Shown here one piece after another: positions 35,900 to 45,910 of a stretch of 64,000 nucleotides of DNA. The notes under the pieces were generated by a model that was given only the letters and a program-made list of their open reading frames with translations, was not told the DNA's origin and did no database searches. Source of the DNA: Planctomycetota bacterium (lineage in GTDB: Bacteria; Planctomycetota; Phycisphaerae; UBA1845); contig JACQXM010000015.1 of the NCBI GenBank assembly GCA_016208685.1, positions 226,051 through 290,050 of the forward strand. The letters are read 5' to 3'. The translations under genes and the position numbers were made by a program. The number at the start of each line of letters is the position of its first letter. Positions within the stretch are counted from its first letter, which is position 1.

Positions 35900-37285
35900 A
35901 TGCACTACGACGCGGTGATCATCGGCGCGGGGATGTCGGGGCTGGCGGCGGGAATCCGCCTCGCCTACTTCGACAAGCGCGTCTGCATTCTGGAAAAGCA
36001 CTACGCCTACGGTGGGCTGAACTCGTATTACACCCTTGAGGGCCGCGAGTTCGACGTCGGCCTGCACGCGGTCACCAACTACGCTCCCGCGCAACGTCGC
36101 GCCGCGCCGTTCAACCGGTTGCTGCGCCAACTGCGCCTGTCTCGTGAGGAGCTCGACCTGCGGCCGCAGCGCTTTTCGGAGATAACCTTCCCCGGCACGC
36201 GGCTGCGCTTCACCAACGACATCACGGTGTTGACGGAGCAGATTGCCGCGGCATTTCCCGCGGAGTCGGAAGGCTTCCGCAGGCTCCTTGCTGCCGTGGG
36301 GGAATTCGACGACACCCGCCTGGACGCACCGTACGTTTCCGCGCGCCGCGTGCTGGGCGAGTACCTGCGCGATCCGCGCCTGATCGACATGCTGCTGCTG
36401 CCCCTCATGTACTACGGCAGCGCCGAAGAGCGCGACATGGACTTCACGCAGTTTGTCATACTGTTCAAGAGCATCCTCTGCGAAGGGTTCGCCCGGCCGC
36501 GCGGCGGCGTGCGAACGGTGCTCAAGGCACTGGTGCGCAAGTACCGCGGCTGCGGCGGAGCGCTGCGCATGCGGTGCGGCGTGGAACGGTTGCTGGTTCA
36601 GGGGTCGCGGGTCAGCGAAATCGTGTTGAGCTCCGGGGAAGTGCTCACCGCGGACGCGGTCCTGTCATCGGCGGGGTACTGGGAGACGATGCGCCTGTGC
36701 ACGTCGCACGGCAAGCCGCCGCCGCCGGACGAAGTCGGTCGAGTGTCGTTCGTGGAGGTGATCGCCGTGCTGGACGAGCTGCCCGCGCGCCTGGGCCACG
36801 AGGCGACGATTACGTTCTTCAACGAGGCCGAGACGTTCACCTACGCCCGCCCCGACGAACCCGTGGACTTCCGCAGCGGCGTGATCTGCTGCCCCAGCAA
36901 CTACGAAGGGCATGAGGACATGCCCGAGGGGCTCTTCCGCGTGACCTGGTTGGCAAATGCGGAGGCGTGGATGAGCGGCGACGACGCAGCCTACCGGGCC
37001 CGGAAGGCGGCGCTGCGCGAGCCCTTCCTGCGCTTTGCCGAGCGTTGCATGCCCGGCGCCGGCGCCCACGTGGTGTACGTTGACATCTTCACGCCGCGGA
37101 CCATCCAGCGCTACACCGGCCACATCAACGGCGCGGTGTACGGGGCCCCGCGCAAGCGGCGCGACGGGCGCACCCCCCTTAGCAACCTCTTCATCTGCGG
37201 GACGGACCAGGGGTATCTGGGAATCGTCGGCGCGATGATCAGCGGCGTGACCATCGCCAACCTGCACGTACTGGACGGGCTGTAA
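35900..37285 (+). CDS. FAD-dependent oxidoreductase, phytoene desaturase/CrtI-like
   Basis: 461 residues. The N-terminal dinucleotide fold DAVIIGAGMSGLAAGIRLAYFDKRVCILEKH has GxGxxG and the acidic end of strand two, followed by YGGLNSYYTLEGREFDVGLHAV. The C-terminus has the flavoprotein signature SNLFICGTDQGYLGIVGAMISGVTIAN. Overall layout matches phytoene-desaturase-like enzymes and carotenoid/retinol isomerases (CrtI superfamily). The start of mature protein follows the ATG directly, without a signal peptide. No carotenoid gene is adjacent, so the substrate (isoprenoid, carotenoid or other) is undetermined. Confidence 0.85.
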   Translation: MHYDAVIIGAGMSGLAAGIRLAYFDKRVCILEKHYAYGGLNSYYTLEGREFDVGLHAVTNYAPAQRRAAPFNRLLRQLRLSREELDLRPQRFSEITFPGTRLRFTNDITVLTEQIAAAFPAESEGFRRLLAAVGEFDDTRLDAPYVSARRVLGEYLRDPRLIDMLLLPLMYYGSAEERDMDFTQFVILFKSILCEGFARPRGGVRTVLKALVRKYRGCGGALRMRCGVERLLVQGSRVSEIVLSSGEVLTADAVLSSAGYWETMRLCTSHGKPPPPDEVGRVSFVEVIAVLDELPARLGHEATITFFNEAETFTYARPDEPVDFRSGVICCPSNYEGHEDMPEGLFRVTWLANAEAWMSGDDAAYRARKAALREPFLRFAERCMPGAGAHVVYVDIFTPRTIQRYTGHINGAVYGAPRKRRDGRTPLSNLFICGTDQGYLGIVGAMISGVTIANLHVLDGL

Positions 37286-37345
37286 CCGCGCAGCGGGCGA
37301 CCGTCGCCGGTCGCGGCGCCGGGCGCGCGAGCTCTATCCGCGGCA

Positions 37346-37636
37346 TCAACCCTTCTCTTTGCCCTTGGGCTTTTCCTTTTCCTTCTCGGCGGGCTTGGCG
37401 GCTTCGGCGGCGGGTTCGGCGGTGGTGCCGGCTGCGGCGTCAGCCTTCTTTTCCGCCTTACCCTTCTTGCCCACGGCCACCTTGCGGTGCGCCACCTTGG
37501 GCAGCCCGTAAGGACGGGCCGTGTCATCCGTCCAACTTCCCGCATCCTTCAGGCGCGCGATCCGCTCGGCGCGGGTGAGCACGTTGCGATGCCGTTCCAG
37601 CACGCTGCGTGACTTCAACGACTTATCCATCGACAT
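37346..37636 (-). CDS. Small basic protein of the PVC superphylum
   Basis: 96 residues. The N-terminal half (MSMDKSLKSRSVLERHRNVL, TRAERIARLKDAGSW, ...GLPKVAHRKV) matches the small basic protein family of Planctomycetes-Verrucomicrobia-Chlamydiae (TIGR04137-like, from memory), often linked with ribosomal RNA. The C-terminal half is a Lys/Glu/Ala-rich tail (EKEKEKPKGKEKG) likely disordered. It is a good taxonomic marker. Function is not established. Convergent with the oxidoreductase, with 60 bp between the stops. Confidence 0.88.
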   Translation of the reverse strand: MSMDKSLKSRSVLERHRNVLTRAERIARLKDAGSWTDDTARPYGLPKVAHRKVAVGKKGKAEKKADAAAGTTAEPAAEAAKPAEKEKEKPKGKEKG

Positions 37637-37839
37637 GAAACAACTCCGATCTTCCTGGAACGACCCGCGGGCCCCGCAACCATGTTGCCCAGCGGACCCG
37701 GCGTCGAGGCCGCCGCGGCGAATTCCGCCGGCGCCCTCGCGCCCTCTCTGAACACCATCACAAGTCCGCGTGGTCGTGCCCGACGCCGCCGTGTCCGCCG
37801 CGATCCCTTACGGGGACAACGGCCGGCGCGTCGCACAGC

Positions 37840-38712
37840 CTACCACGTGTCCCCCTTCAACGTCTTGAAATACCCTTCGAGCTTGTACCCGCCGCCGGAG
37901 GCGTAATACTTCGCCCCCACCGCACGCAGCTTCTGCAGAAGCTGTTCACCGGACTCCTTCTGCTTGGGATCCTTGGTGTCGAATCCCTGCGTCACCATCA
38001 GGTGAACGGCCCCGCCGCGGCTCCGAACCACCGTGCTTGCGATCCCGTGTTCCGCCAGGAAGGCCTGCGCTCGATCCGCCGCCTCGACGTTCTGGCCGGC
38101 AAACTCCTGCGCCAGAATGTACGTGAGCCCGCGCGTCCAAATCGGCTGGTTCCCGGCACGCGAAGGCGACGCCGCAGCCGCGGGCTCGGCCGGCGGCGAC
38201 TTAGTCGCCGTCGGCGGGTCAAGCAGGGTGCCCACAAGGTGCGTGGCGGGCGGCTGGCTCCTGGCCTCCTGAACCTCGTCCTTGACGCCTTCGGCCTGCG
38301 ACGGCTCCTGCAACAGCGCCGCCTGCATCCCGGCGCGCATCCCAGAGCGGCTGCCCAGGGCGTAGGCGGCTACCAGCACCATCAACCCTAAGAAGACGGC
38401 GACCGCGGCGGTCAGGCTGGTAAACGACAGCCGGATGCGCCGCCCATCGACCTCGAGCAACGGCTCGTGCTCCGCCCGATGTTCGGGCCGTTCGCCTCGG
38501 GCGTCCGGGGTTTCGGGGCTCCCGCCGGGGGTGAGCTTCAGAATCCGATCCGTCCCGGCTTCGGGGCTTTCGCCCGCGGCTTTACCGCCACCGGCGGGTC
38601 GCGCGCCCCGGGCACCCGACCACCATCGCGGCACGCGAAGCACCCGCGCCGCGTCCTGCCGCTTGCGATCCAGCAACTCGAACAAAGCGGGTCCGTGCTT
38701 GGTCTTGGGCAT
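37840..38712 (-). CDS. Single-pass membrane protein with SPOR-like C-terminal domain
   Basis: 290 residues from ATG 38712 (MPKTKHGPALFELLDRKRQD); the open frame runs to 39024, but that part lacks coding character. Cytosolic N-terminus with GPALFELL, Gly/Pro-rich linker, one transmembrane helix (LTAAVAVFLGLMVLVAAYALG, about residues 110-130), an Ala/Pro linker, then a C-terminal alpha/beta domain (YILAQEFAGQNVEAADRAQA; GIASTVVRSRGGAVHLMVTQ; KLRAVGAKYYASGG). The layout is that of SPOR-domain proteins that bind denuded peptidoglycan, although the match is distant. Divergent from groEL. Confidence 0.72.
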   Translation of the reverse strand: MPKTKHGPALFELLDRKRQDAARVLRVPRWWSGARGARPAGGGKAAGESPEAGTDRILKLTPGGSPETPDARGERPEHRAEHEPLLEVDGRRIRLSFTSLTAAVAVFLGLMVLVAAYALGSRSGMRAGMQAALLQEPSQAEGVKDEVQEARSQPPATHLVGTLLDPPTATKSPPAEPAAAASPSRAGNQPIWTRGLTYILAQEFAGQNVEAADRAQAFLAEHGIASTVVRSRGGAVHLMVTQGFDTKDPKQKESGEQLLQKLRAVGAKYYASGGGYKLEGYFKTLKGDTW

Positions 38713-39268
38713 GCCGCTCGCCTCCTCAAATGCCCCGCGATCCGGTGATCGTTGAGGGAGCATAGCGTTCCGCCGGGCTTTTGCAAGCAACCGCGGGAAC
38801 GGGCGCGGATGCTGCACGCGAACGCGGTAGGGCGGATCGCGAAGCAAGTACCCACATCCCACGGTGACGCCAGCGACGCCAGGGTCCAAAGCCCCCGGAG
38901 GTGTCGCCCTGGGGTAGCCGGGCCTGCCCGCTGGAGTGTCGGTCTCACGGCGACGGCAATGCCCTTCCCGCGCCGCGCTGTCAATTTGGCACGCGGCGCC
39001 CGGCTTTCGCCGTGCTCCTGCCAAGCTGGCAGCGCTTACGCTCCGTCGCCAGCCCGCCGATCAGAGCGCAATCTATTGTGACATAGCTATTTACGTAAGC
39101 GTGAGCCGCACCGCGGCGTTGGCGCCGCTCTTGCTCTGAAGTAGCGCGACCGGCCTCGCGCGGAGCGCGCGCCGACGCCGACTTCACTCCGCCGCCATCG
39201 GCGCTTGCCGTGGGGTGGCGGTTATCCGTAACAAGGCTCGACTCAAGGAACCTATGGAGACAGGCGCT
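38713..39268. other. groEL1 upstream region
   Basis: 556 bp between divergent genes. No CIRCE (TTAGCACTC-N9-GAGTGCTAA) is visible. An A+T-rich stretch at about 39072-39100 (CTATTGTGACATAGCTATTT) may contain the promoter. An 8-bp inverted pair CGCTTACG (39033-39040) / CGTAAGCG (39094-39101) flanks it and could be an operator. No gene is supported. Confidence 0.4.
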
Positions 39269-40915
<1,647 letters not shown>

Positions 40916-40924
40916 GGGGAATGA

Positions 40925-41004
40925 GGAATTGGGAATAGGAAATGACGAAGGGTTCCTCGGCTCGTGCGAATCCATCTGAATTCCTAATTCAGAATTCCCA
41001 ATTC
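40925..41004. repeat. Inverted repeat before groES
   Basis: GAATTGGGAAT (40926-40936) and its complement ATTCCCAATTC (40994-41004) form an 11-bp stem across 57 bp, between groEL1 stop and groES start. The same GAATTGGGAAT word opens the inverted repeat after groES (41407). In a transcript these could be stem-loops between the chaperone genes. Confidence 0.65.
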
Positions 41005-41065
41005 ACCCTTCCCAACAGTAAGGATCAACGCCAGGGAGCGAATCGCTCAACGGGAGAACTAAGGA

Positions 41066-41392
41066 ATGGCAACCGCAACCGCAACCCCGACCAAGAAGAA
41101 GATCAAGTTCCGTCCCATGGATGACCGCGTGCTGGTCGAGCCCAGCGAGGCGGCGGAGACGACGGCCGGCGGGATCATCCTGCCGGACAACGCCCGCGAG
41201 AAGCCCCAGCGCGGAACCGTGGTCGCCGTCGGCCCGGGCAAGCTGCTGGACAGCGGCAAGCGCGGCGAGATGTCGGTGAAGATGGGCGACGAAGTGTTCT
41301 ACGGGAAGTACTCCGGCACGGAGATCGATTTCGGGACCGACAAGTACGTCGTGCTCCGCGAAGGCGATCTGCTGGCGATCGTGGACCGGTAG
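41066..41392 (+). CDS. groES: 10-kDa co-chaperonin GroES
   Basis: 108 residues. GroES core: KKKIKFRPMDDRVLVEPSEA, the mobile-loop region AAETTAGGIILPDNAREKPQ, GTVVAVGPGKLLDSGKR, and the roof/closing strand KYVVLREGDLLAIVDR. An N-terminal MATATATPT extension is slightly longer than usual. GGGAG-type Shine-Dalgarno is weak (GGAGAACTAAGGA). It is flanked on both sides by inverted-repeat gaps separating it from the two groEL genes, an unusual groEL-groES-groEL order. Confidence 0.95.
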   Translation: MATATATPTKKKIKFRPMDDRVLVEPSEAAETTAGGIILPDNAREKPQRGTVVAVGPGKLLDSGKRGEMSVKMGDEVFYGKYSGTEIDFGTDKYVVLREGDLLAIVDR

Positions 41393-41406
41393 GAGGGATG
41401 AATTAG

Positions 41407-41524
41407 GAATTGGGAATGCGGAGTTCGGAATGCGACCGTGCTTGCGAGCCGCGGGCTTTAGCCCGCGCGGCCCGTCAACCCCGACGCAACCGCGGTCGGA
41501 GTGTGGTTTCCGCATTCCGAATTC
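41407..41524. repeat. Inverted repeat and REP-like hairpin after groES
   Basis: GAATTGGGAATGCGGA (41407-41422) pairs with TCCGCATTCCGAATTC (41509-41524) with one mismatch. Between them lies a third copy of the module-B hairpin, GCCGCGGGCTTTAGCCCGCG (about 41448-41467). This composite resembles a small mobile or structured element inserted in the chaperone operon. Confidence 0.65.
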
Positions 41525-41581
41525 ACCATTCCGCATTCTGGAATGGCGTGTTGATCGTGGATTTCTCTTGAGGATCGAACG

Positions 41582-43192
41582 ATGCCTAAGCAACTGATGT
41601 TTTCCCAGGATGCGCGGCAGCGCATGCTGGACGGACTCACCAAACTTGCCGACGCGGTGAAGGTCACCATGGGCCCCACCGGTCGCAACGTCATCCTGCA
41701 TAAGTCCTATGGGGCGCCGCGGGTCACCAAGGACGGGGTAAGCGTCAGCAAGGAAGTCGAGCTGCCGCAGCCCTTCGAAAACATGGGCGCCAAGCTCATC
41801 AACCAGGTGGCCTCCAAGACCAGCGACGTGGTGGGCGATGGAACCACCGCCGCCACCGTGCTCGCGGAAGCCATCTTCCGCGAAGGCTTCAAGCTGGTCA
41901 CCGCCGGCGCCAACCCCATGGCCATCAAGCGCGGCATCGACCAGGCCGTCGCCGCCGCGGTGCAGGCCATCAAGGACCTTTCCGTGAAGGTCCGTTCCAA
42001 CGACGACCTCGCCAAGATCGCCACCATCTCCGCCAACGGTGACGGGGAGATCGGCAAACTCCTCGCCAGCGCCTTAGAGCAGGTGGGCACCGACGGCGTG
42101 GTGGAGATCGAGGAAGGCAAATCGCTGGAGACCGAGAAGGAAGTGGTCGAGGGCATGCAGTTCGACAAGGGCTTCATTTCGCCCTACTTCATGACCAACC
42201 CCAGCTCGCTGGAGTGCGTCCTGACCGACCCCGCGATCCTGGTGTACGAGAAGAAGATCTCGAACCTCCGCTCCTTCGTGCCGGCGCTGGAGGCGATCGC
42301 CACCGGCGGCCGCAGCCTGCTGGTCATCGCCGAGGACGTGGAAGGCGAAGCCCTTGCCGGCCTGGTGGTCAACAAGATTCGGGGCGTGCTCCAGTGCTGC
42401 GCCGTGAAGGCCCCCGGCTTCGGCGATCGCCGCAAAGCCATGCTCGGCGACATCGCCGCCCTCACCGGCGCCACCATGATCAGCGAAGACCTGGGCATGA
42501 AGCTCGAGAACATCAGCCTCAATGAGATGGGTTCGGCCAAGAAGGTGGTGGTGGACAAGGACAACACCACCGTCATTCAGGGTGCGGGCAAGAAGGCGGA
42601 CATCAAGGCCCGCGTGGATCAGATTCGCGCCCAGATCGAGAAGACCACCAGCGACTACGACCGCGAGAAGCTCCAGGAGCGCCTGGCGCGGCTCACGGGC
42701 GGCGTGGCGGTCATTCGCGTCGGCGGCGCGACCGAGGTCGAGGTCAAGGAGCGTAAGGATCTGGTCGACGACGCCTTCCACGCCACGAGGGCGGCGGCCG
42801 AGGAGGGCATCGTCCCCGGCGGCGGCGTGGCGTTTCTACGGGCCATTCCGGCGGTGACCAAGGTCCGCGACAAGGTCCGCGGCGACGAGAAGATCGGCGT
42901 GGACATCATCTTGCAGGCGCTTCGCGCTCCCACGCGGCAGCTCGTGGCCAACAGCGGCCGCGACGGCGACGTGGCCGTGGAGTACATCCTGGAAAAGAGC
43001 GGCAACCACGGCATGGACGTCCGCGCCGGCGAATACGTGGACATGGTTAAGGCGGGCATCATCGACCCCGCCAAGGTCTCGCGCGTGGCGCTGGAAAGCG
43101 CCGCCAGCGTCGCGGGGCTGATGCTCACCACCGAGGTGCTGGTGACCGACCTGAAGGACGAGGAAAAGAAGATCGAGCATGCGATCCGCTAG
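41582..43192 (+). CDS. groEL: 60-kDa chaperonin GroEL, copy 2
   Basis: 536 residues from ATG 41582 ([20 protein letters not shown]). The chaperonin core is intact: [70 protein letters not shown], and the C-terminal [20 protein letters not shown]. It ends [12 protein letters not shown] with no GGM tail, again atypical. It differs clearly from copy 1, so the duplication is old. GAGG is near the start. A terminator-like hairpin follows at 43226. Confidence 0.96.
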   Translation: MPKQLMFSQDARQRMLDGLTKLADAVKVTMGPTGRNVILHKSYGAPRVTKDGVSVSKEVELPQPFENMGAKLINQVASKTSDVVGDGTTAATVLAEAIFREGFKLVTAGANPMAIKRGIDQAVAAAVQAIKDLSVKVRSNDDLAKIATISANGDGEIGKLLASALEQVGTDGVVEIEEGKSLETEKEVVEGMQFDKGFISPYFMTNPSSLECVLTDPAILVYEKKISNLRSFVPALEAIATGGRSLLVIAEDVEGEALAGLVVNKIRGVLQCCAVKAPGFGDRRKAMLGDIAALTGATMISEDLGMKLENISLNEMGSAKKVVVDKDNTTVIQGAGKKADIKARVDQIRAQIEKTTSDYDREKLQERLARLTGGVAVIRVGGATEVEVKERKDLVDDAFHATRAAAEEGIVPGGGVAFLRAIPAVTKVRDKVRGDEKIGVDIILQALRAPTRQLVANSGRDGDVAVEYILEKSGNHGMDVRAGEYVDMVKAGIIDPAKVSRVALESAASVAGLMLTTEVLVTDLKDEEKKIEHAIR

Positions 43193-43225
43193 GGATCGAT
43201 TTCCATAGATGCGGCGCACGGCAAG

Positions 43226-43250
43226 GGGCGGATCGCAAGGTCCGCCCTTT
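43226..43250 (+). terminator. Candidate intrinsic terminator after groEL2
   Basis: GGGCGGA (43226-43232) pairs with TCCGCCC (43241-43247), followed by TTT. Only three Ts follow, so termination may be partial. Confidence 0.5.
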
Positions 43251-43295
43251 GCACGTAGCGGCCGGAAGCGCTGCTCCCGGCGGCGGTCGATAGGT

Positions 43296-43325
43296 CGCGC
43301 TGTGGGACCGGCTTTCCCGCCGGTC
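43296..43325. repeat. GGGACCGGCTTTCCCGCCGGTC hairpin repeat family, copy 1
   Basis: A hairpin of the form GACCGGC-TTTCCC-GCCGGTC preceded by CGCGCTGTGG, between groEL2 and dnaJ. A close copy is at 45824-45853. Confidence 0.65.
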
Positions 43326-43383
43326 GGCGCGGGCTCGCGGGTCGGGACCCCGCCGATCCAGGTTGGTTCGAGGCGTTTAAGGA

Positions 43384-44520
43384 ATGCCGGTGGCGACGGG
43401 AAAACGTGATTTCTACGAGGTGCTGGGTCTGACGCGGGAGGCTTCTCCCGAGGAGATCAAGAAGGCCTACCGTCGCGCTGCGCACAAGTTCCATCCCGAT
43501 CGCAACCAGGAGGACCCGGACGCGGAGAAGAAATTCAAGGAGGCGGCCGAGGCGTTCGAGGTCCTCTCCGATCCCGCCAAGCGCCAGCGTTATGACCAGT
43601 ACGGCCACGCGGGGCTGGGCGGCGCCGGCCTGCACGACTTCTCGCACATGCAGGTGGACGACATCTTCTCCATGTTCACCGACATCTTCGGCGAGGCCTT
43701 CGGGGGGCGGCGGGCACGCAACCGCGGCGCCGACCTTCAGACCGAGGTGCTGCTCACCCTGGCGGAAGTGGCGGAGGGCGCCGAGCGCTCCATCGAGTTC
43801 AACCGCGAGGAACTTTGCGAGGACTGCGGTGGCAGCGGCGCGGCGCGGGGCTCGGAGCGTCGCACGTGCGGCACTTGCGGCGGCTACGGCCAGGTGGAGC
43901 AGACCACCGGCCTGGGGAGCCTCTTCGGCCGAGTGATCACCACCTGCCCCACCTGCCGCGGGCGGGGGTCGATGATCGTCACACCCTGTCCCACCTGCCG
44001 CCGCACCGGTCGGGTGCTCAAGCACCGCGTGGTGAGCGTGCGCATCCCTCCCGGCATCCAAGAGGGCCAGGCGGTGCGCGTCCGCGGCGAGGGTGAGCCG
44101 GGTCCGGAGGGCGGCTCGCGCGGCGATCTGCACTGCTACGTGCGCGTGGCGCCGCACCCGTTCCTTCAGCGGCACAACCACGATCTGCTCTGCCGCATGC
44201 CCATCAGTTTCACGCAGGCGGCGCTGGGGGCGAAGGTGGAGGTGCCGACGCTGACGGGCAAGGCGGAGCTGCGCATTCCCGCGGGCACGCAGCATGGGCA
44301 GCTTTTCCGCTTGAAGGGCATGGGGCTGCCGGAGATGCGCAGCGGCCGGCGCGGCGACGAGCTGGTGGAAGTGCTGGTGGAGATCCCCAAGCGGCTCAAT
44401 AAGCAGCAGGAGACGCTGCTGCGCGAGTTCGCCAAGACCGAGGACCGCTCCGTCATGCCGGAATCCAGGGGGTTTTTCGACAAGCTGATGGATTACCTGA
44501 GCGGCGAATCAAAGTCCTGA
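43384..44520 (+). CDS. dnaJ: Chaperone protein DnaJ
   Basis: Hsp40 that delivers clients to DnaK and stimulates its ATPase. In 378 residues: the J-domain with HPD (AHKFHPDRNQE), a short Gly-rich region, the zinc region with four CxxCxGxG-type repeats (CEDCGGSG, CGTCGGYG, CPTCRGRG, CPTCRRTG; the last lacks one Gly), and client-binding C-terminal domains. grpE follows one base after the stop, so the two are coupled. dnaK is not in the window; the grouping with GroEL/GroES makes this a heat-shock cluster. Confidence 0.96.
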   Translation: MPVATGKRDFYEVLGLTREASPEEIKKAYRRAAHKFHPDRNQEDPDAEKKFKEAAEAFEVLSDPAKRQRYDQYGHAGLGGAGLHDFSHMQVDDIFSMFTDIFGEAFGGRRARNRGADLQTEVLLTLAEVAEGAERSIEFNREELCEDCGGSGAARGSERRTCGTCGGYGQVEQTTGLGSLFGRVITTCPTCRGRGSMIVTPCPTCRRTGRVLKHRVVSVRIPPGIQEGQAVRVRGEGEPGPEGGSRGDLHCYVRVAPHPFLQRHNHDLLCRMPISFTQAALGAKVEVPTLTGKAELRIPAGTQHGQLFRLKGMGLPEMRSGRRGDELVEVLVEIPKRLNKQQETLLREFAKTEDRSVMPESRGFFDKLMDYLSGESKS

Positions 44521-44521
44521 T

Positions 44522-45154
44522 ATGACGACCACGAAGCGACAAGACGACGAACCGCAGAGTGCTGGTGACACCCATGCGGCACCAATGGCGGAGGCCGGTG
44601 CCTCCGCGCCGGGGGCGGGTGACGCCACCACCAGCGAGGCACCGGCGGCGGACATGGCGGCGCTGCAACGGCGCGTGGAGGCGTTGGAAGACAGCCTGCT
44701 GCGCGCCAAAGCCGACAATCAGAATCTCCAGCGTCGCGCCGCGCAGGAGCGCATCGACGCCGTACGTTACGCCAACGCCGAGTTCATGCGCGGCATGATC
44801 GGCGTGGTGGATGACCTGGAACGGGCCCTGGCGGCGGCAGGCCAGGAGGGCGGGGGGGCGGCGCTGGCCGACGGCGTGCGGCTGGTGTACGAGAATCTGC
44901 TCAAGGCCCTGCGCCTGTTCGGTTGCGAGCCTATCGAGGCCTTGCACCGGCCGTTCGATCCGCATTGCCACGAGGCGCTCATGCAGCAGCCGTCGGAAGA
45001 GCACGCCGCGGGCACGGTGATCGCGGAACTGGCGAAGGGGTACCGGCTCCGCGAGCGGACGCTGCGCCCGGCCAAGGTCGTGGTGGCCGCGGCGCCCGTT
45101 GCGACGGCGGAAGCACCGAAGCAGGAACCGCAGCAGCTCGACGCGAAGGCGTAG
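44522..45154 (+). CDS. grpE: Nucleotide exchange factor GrpE
   Basis: 210 residues. A disordered acidic N-terminus (about 1-45) leads to the long coiled-coil helix (ADMAALQRRVEALEDSLLRA, KADNQNLQRRAAQER) and the beta-wing domain with EPIEALHRPFDPHCHEALMQ and GTVIAELAKGYRLRERTLRP. The conserved GY.L..R.LRPA.V pattern is intact. An Ala/Glu-rich tail ends it. ATG lies two bases after the dnaJ stop. Confidence 0.94.
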   Translation: MTTTKRQDDEPQSAGDTHAAPMAEAGASAPGAGDATTSEAPAADMAALQRRVEALEDSLLRAKADNQNLQRRAAQERIDAVRYANAEFMRGMIGVVDDLERALAAAGQEGGGAALADGVRLVYENLLKALRLFGCEPIEALHRPFDPHCHEALMQQPSEEHAAGTVIAELAKGYRLRERTLRPAKVVVAAAPVATAEAPKQEPQQLDAKA

Positions 45155-45206
45155 GCGAGGAACGGTCAAGGCGGGATTGTGAATCAGCAACGTGGAAGTG
45201 GGGGAA

Positions 45207-45367
45207 CAGAGCCGCAACCGCGAGGGAGCGGGCTACGGAGCGCGACGTGCGACGCGTATCCACCGGTGCGGGGGCCATGTTGACGTCTGGCATGGTCCAC
45301 GCCTGCGTGGCCATGCCCGGCGCGGGTCAAACACAGCCGCGACCGTGAGCGAGCGGGCAAGGGTAGC
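45207..45367. repeat. Direct repeats plus a palindromic hairpin between grpE and fmdB
   Basis: AGCCGCAACCGCGAGGGAGC (from 45209) and AGCCGCGACCGTGAGCGAGC (from 45334) are direct copies of one about 35-bp unit. Between them lies a near-perfect hairpin GGCATGGTCCACG...CGTGGCCATGCC (45288-45316) with one bulged base. The whole looks like a composite REP element. Confidence 0.7.
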
Positions 45368-45439
45368 GACGAAGGGGAGAAGACACGAAGGCTCGAAGAC
45401 AAGAGGGAACAGGGAGCCGGCGCAGCGGAGACGATCACC

Positions 45440-45790
45440 ATGCCTACCTACGAATATGAATGCACGCGATGCGGCGCGGTGACGGAAGTGTTTCAGTCGA
45501 TCACCGAGCCAACACGGCGGAGGCTCAAGGCGGACGATCGCCCCGCCTGCAACTGCGGGGTCGCCGTGACGCGCCGGGTCGGCACCGGCGCCGGCATCAT
45601 CTTCAAGGGTTCCGGTTTCTACCAGACCGATTACCGCAGCGAGAGCTACAAGCAGGCGGCCAAGGCGGAGAAGGAGGCCATTGAAGGCAAGCCCGCCAAG
45701 GGCGCGGACGAGAAGGCCGCGGGCTCGGCCACCGACAACGGCAAGGCCGCCAAACCTCCGAAGCCCAAAGCCAAAAAACCGCAGCCTTGA
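45440..45790 (+). CDS. FmdB-type zinc-ribbon protein
   Basis: 116 residues. The N-terminal MPTYEYECTRCGAVTEVFQS and C-N-C motif (PACNCGVAVTRRVG) plus GFYQTDYRSESYKQ are the FmdB/CxxC_CxxC_SSSS regulatory-domain family. The first zinc pair is canonical and the second is CxC. A Lys/Ala/Pro-rich disordered tail follows. The family is widespread and of unclear role, sometimes linked to regulation. It trails the chaperone cluster by 285 bp. Confidence 0.88.
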   Translation: MPTYEYECTRCGAVTEVFQSITEPTRRRLKADDRPACNCGVAVTRRVGTGAGIIFKGSGFYQTDYRSESYKQAAKAEKEAIEGKPAKGADEKAAGSATDNGKAAKPPKPKAKKPQP

Positions 45791-45823
45791 GCCTTCACAC
45801 GGGCTCGATGAACTTGCCCCGCC

Positions 45824-45853
45824 CGCGCTGGGGGACCGGCTTTCCGGCCGGTC
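45824..45853. repeat. GGGACCGGCTTTCCGGCCGGTC hairpin repeat family, copy 2
   Basis: CGCGCTGGGGGACCGGCTTT with complementary CCGGCCGGTC downstream; differs at a few positions from the copy at 43296-43325. It lies between fmdB and the convergent M16-like gene and might also act as a bidirectional terminator. Confidence 0.65.
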
Positions 45854-45910
45854 GACCCGGCTCCGGCATGGCCACATCAAGGCCCACCGTCACGCGCCGC
45901 GGCACGTCGA

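Noticed and set aside
38713..39268. CIRCE/HrcA element before groEL1
   Set aside because: No TTAGCACTC-N9-GAGTGCTAA or close variant was found.
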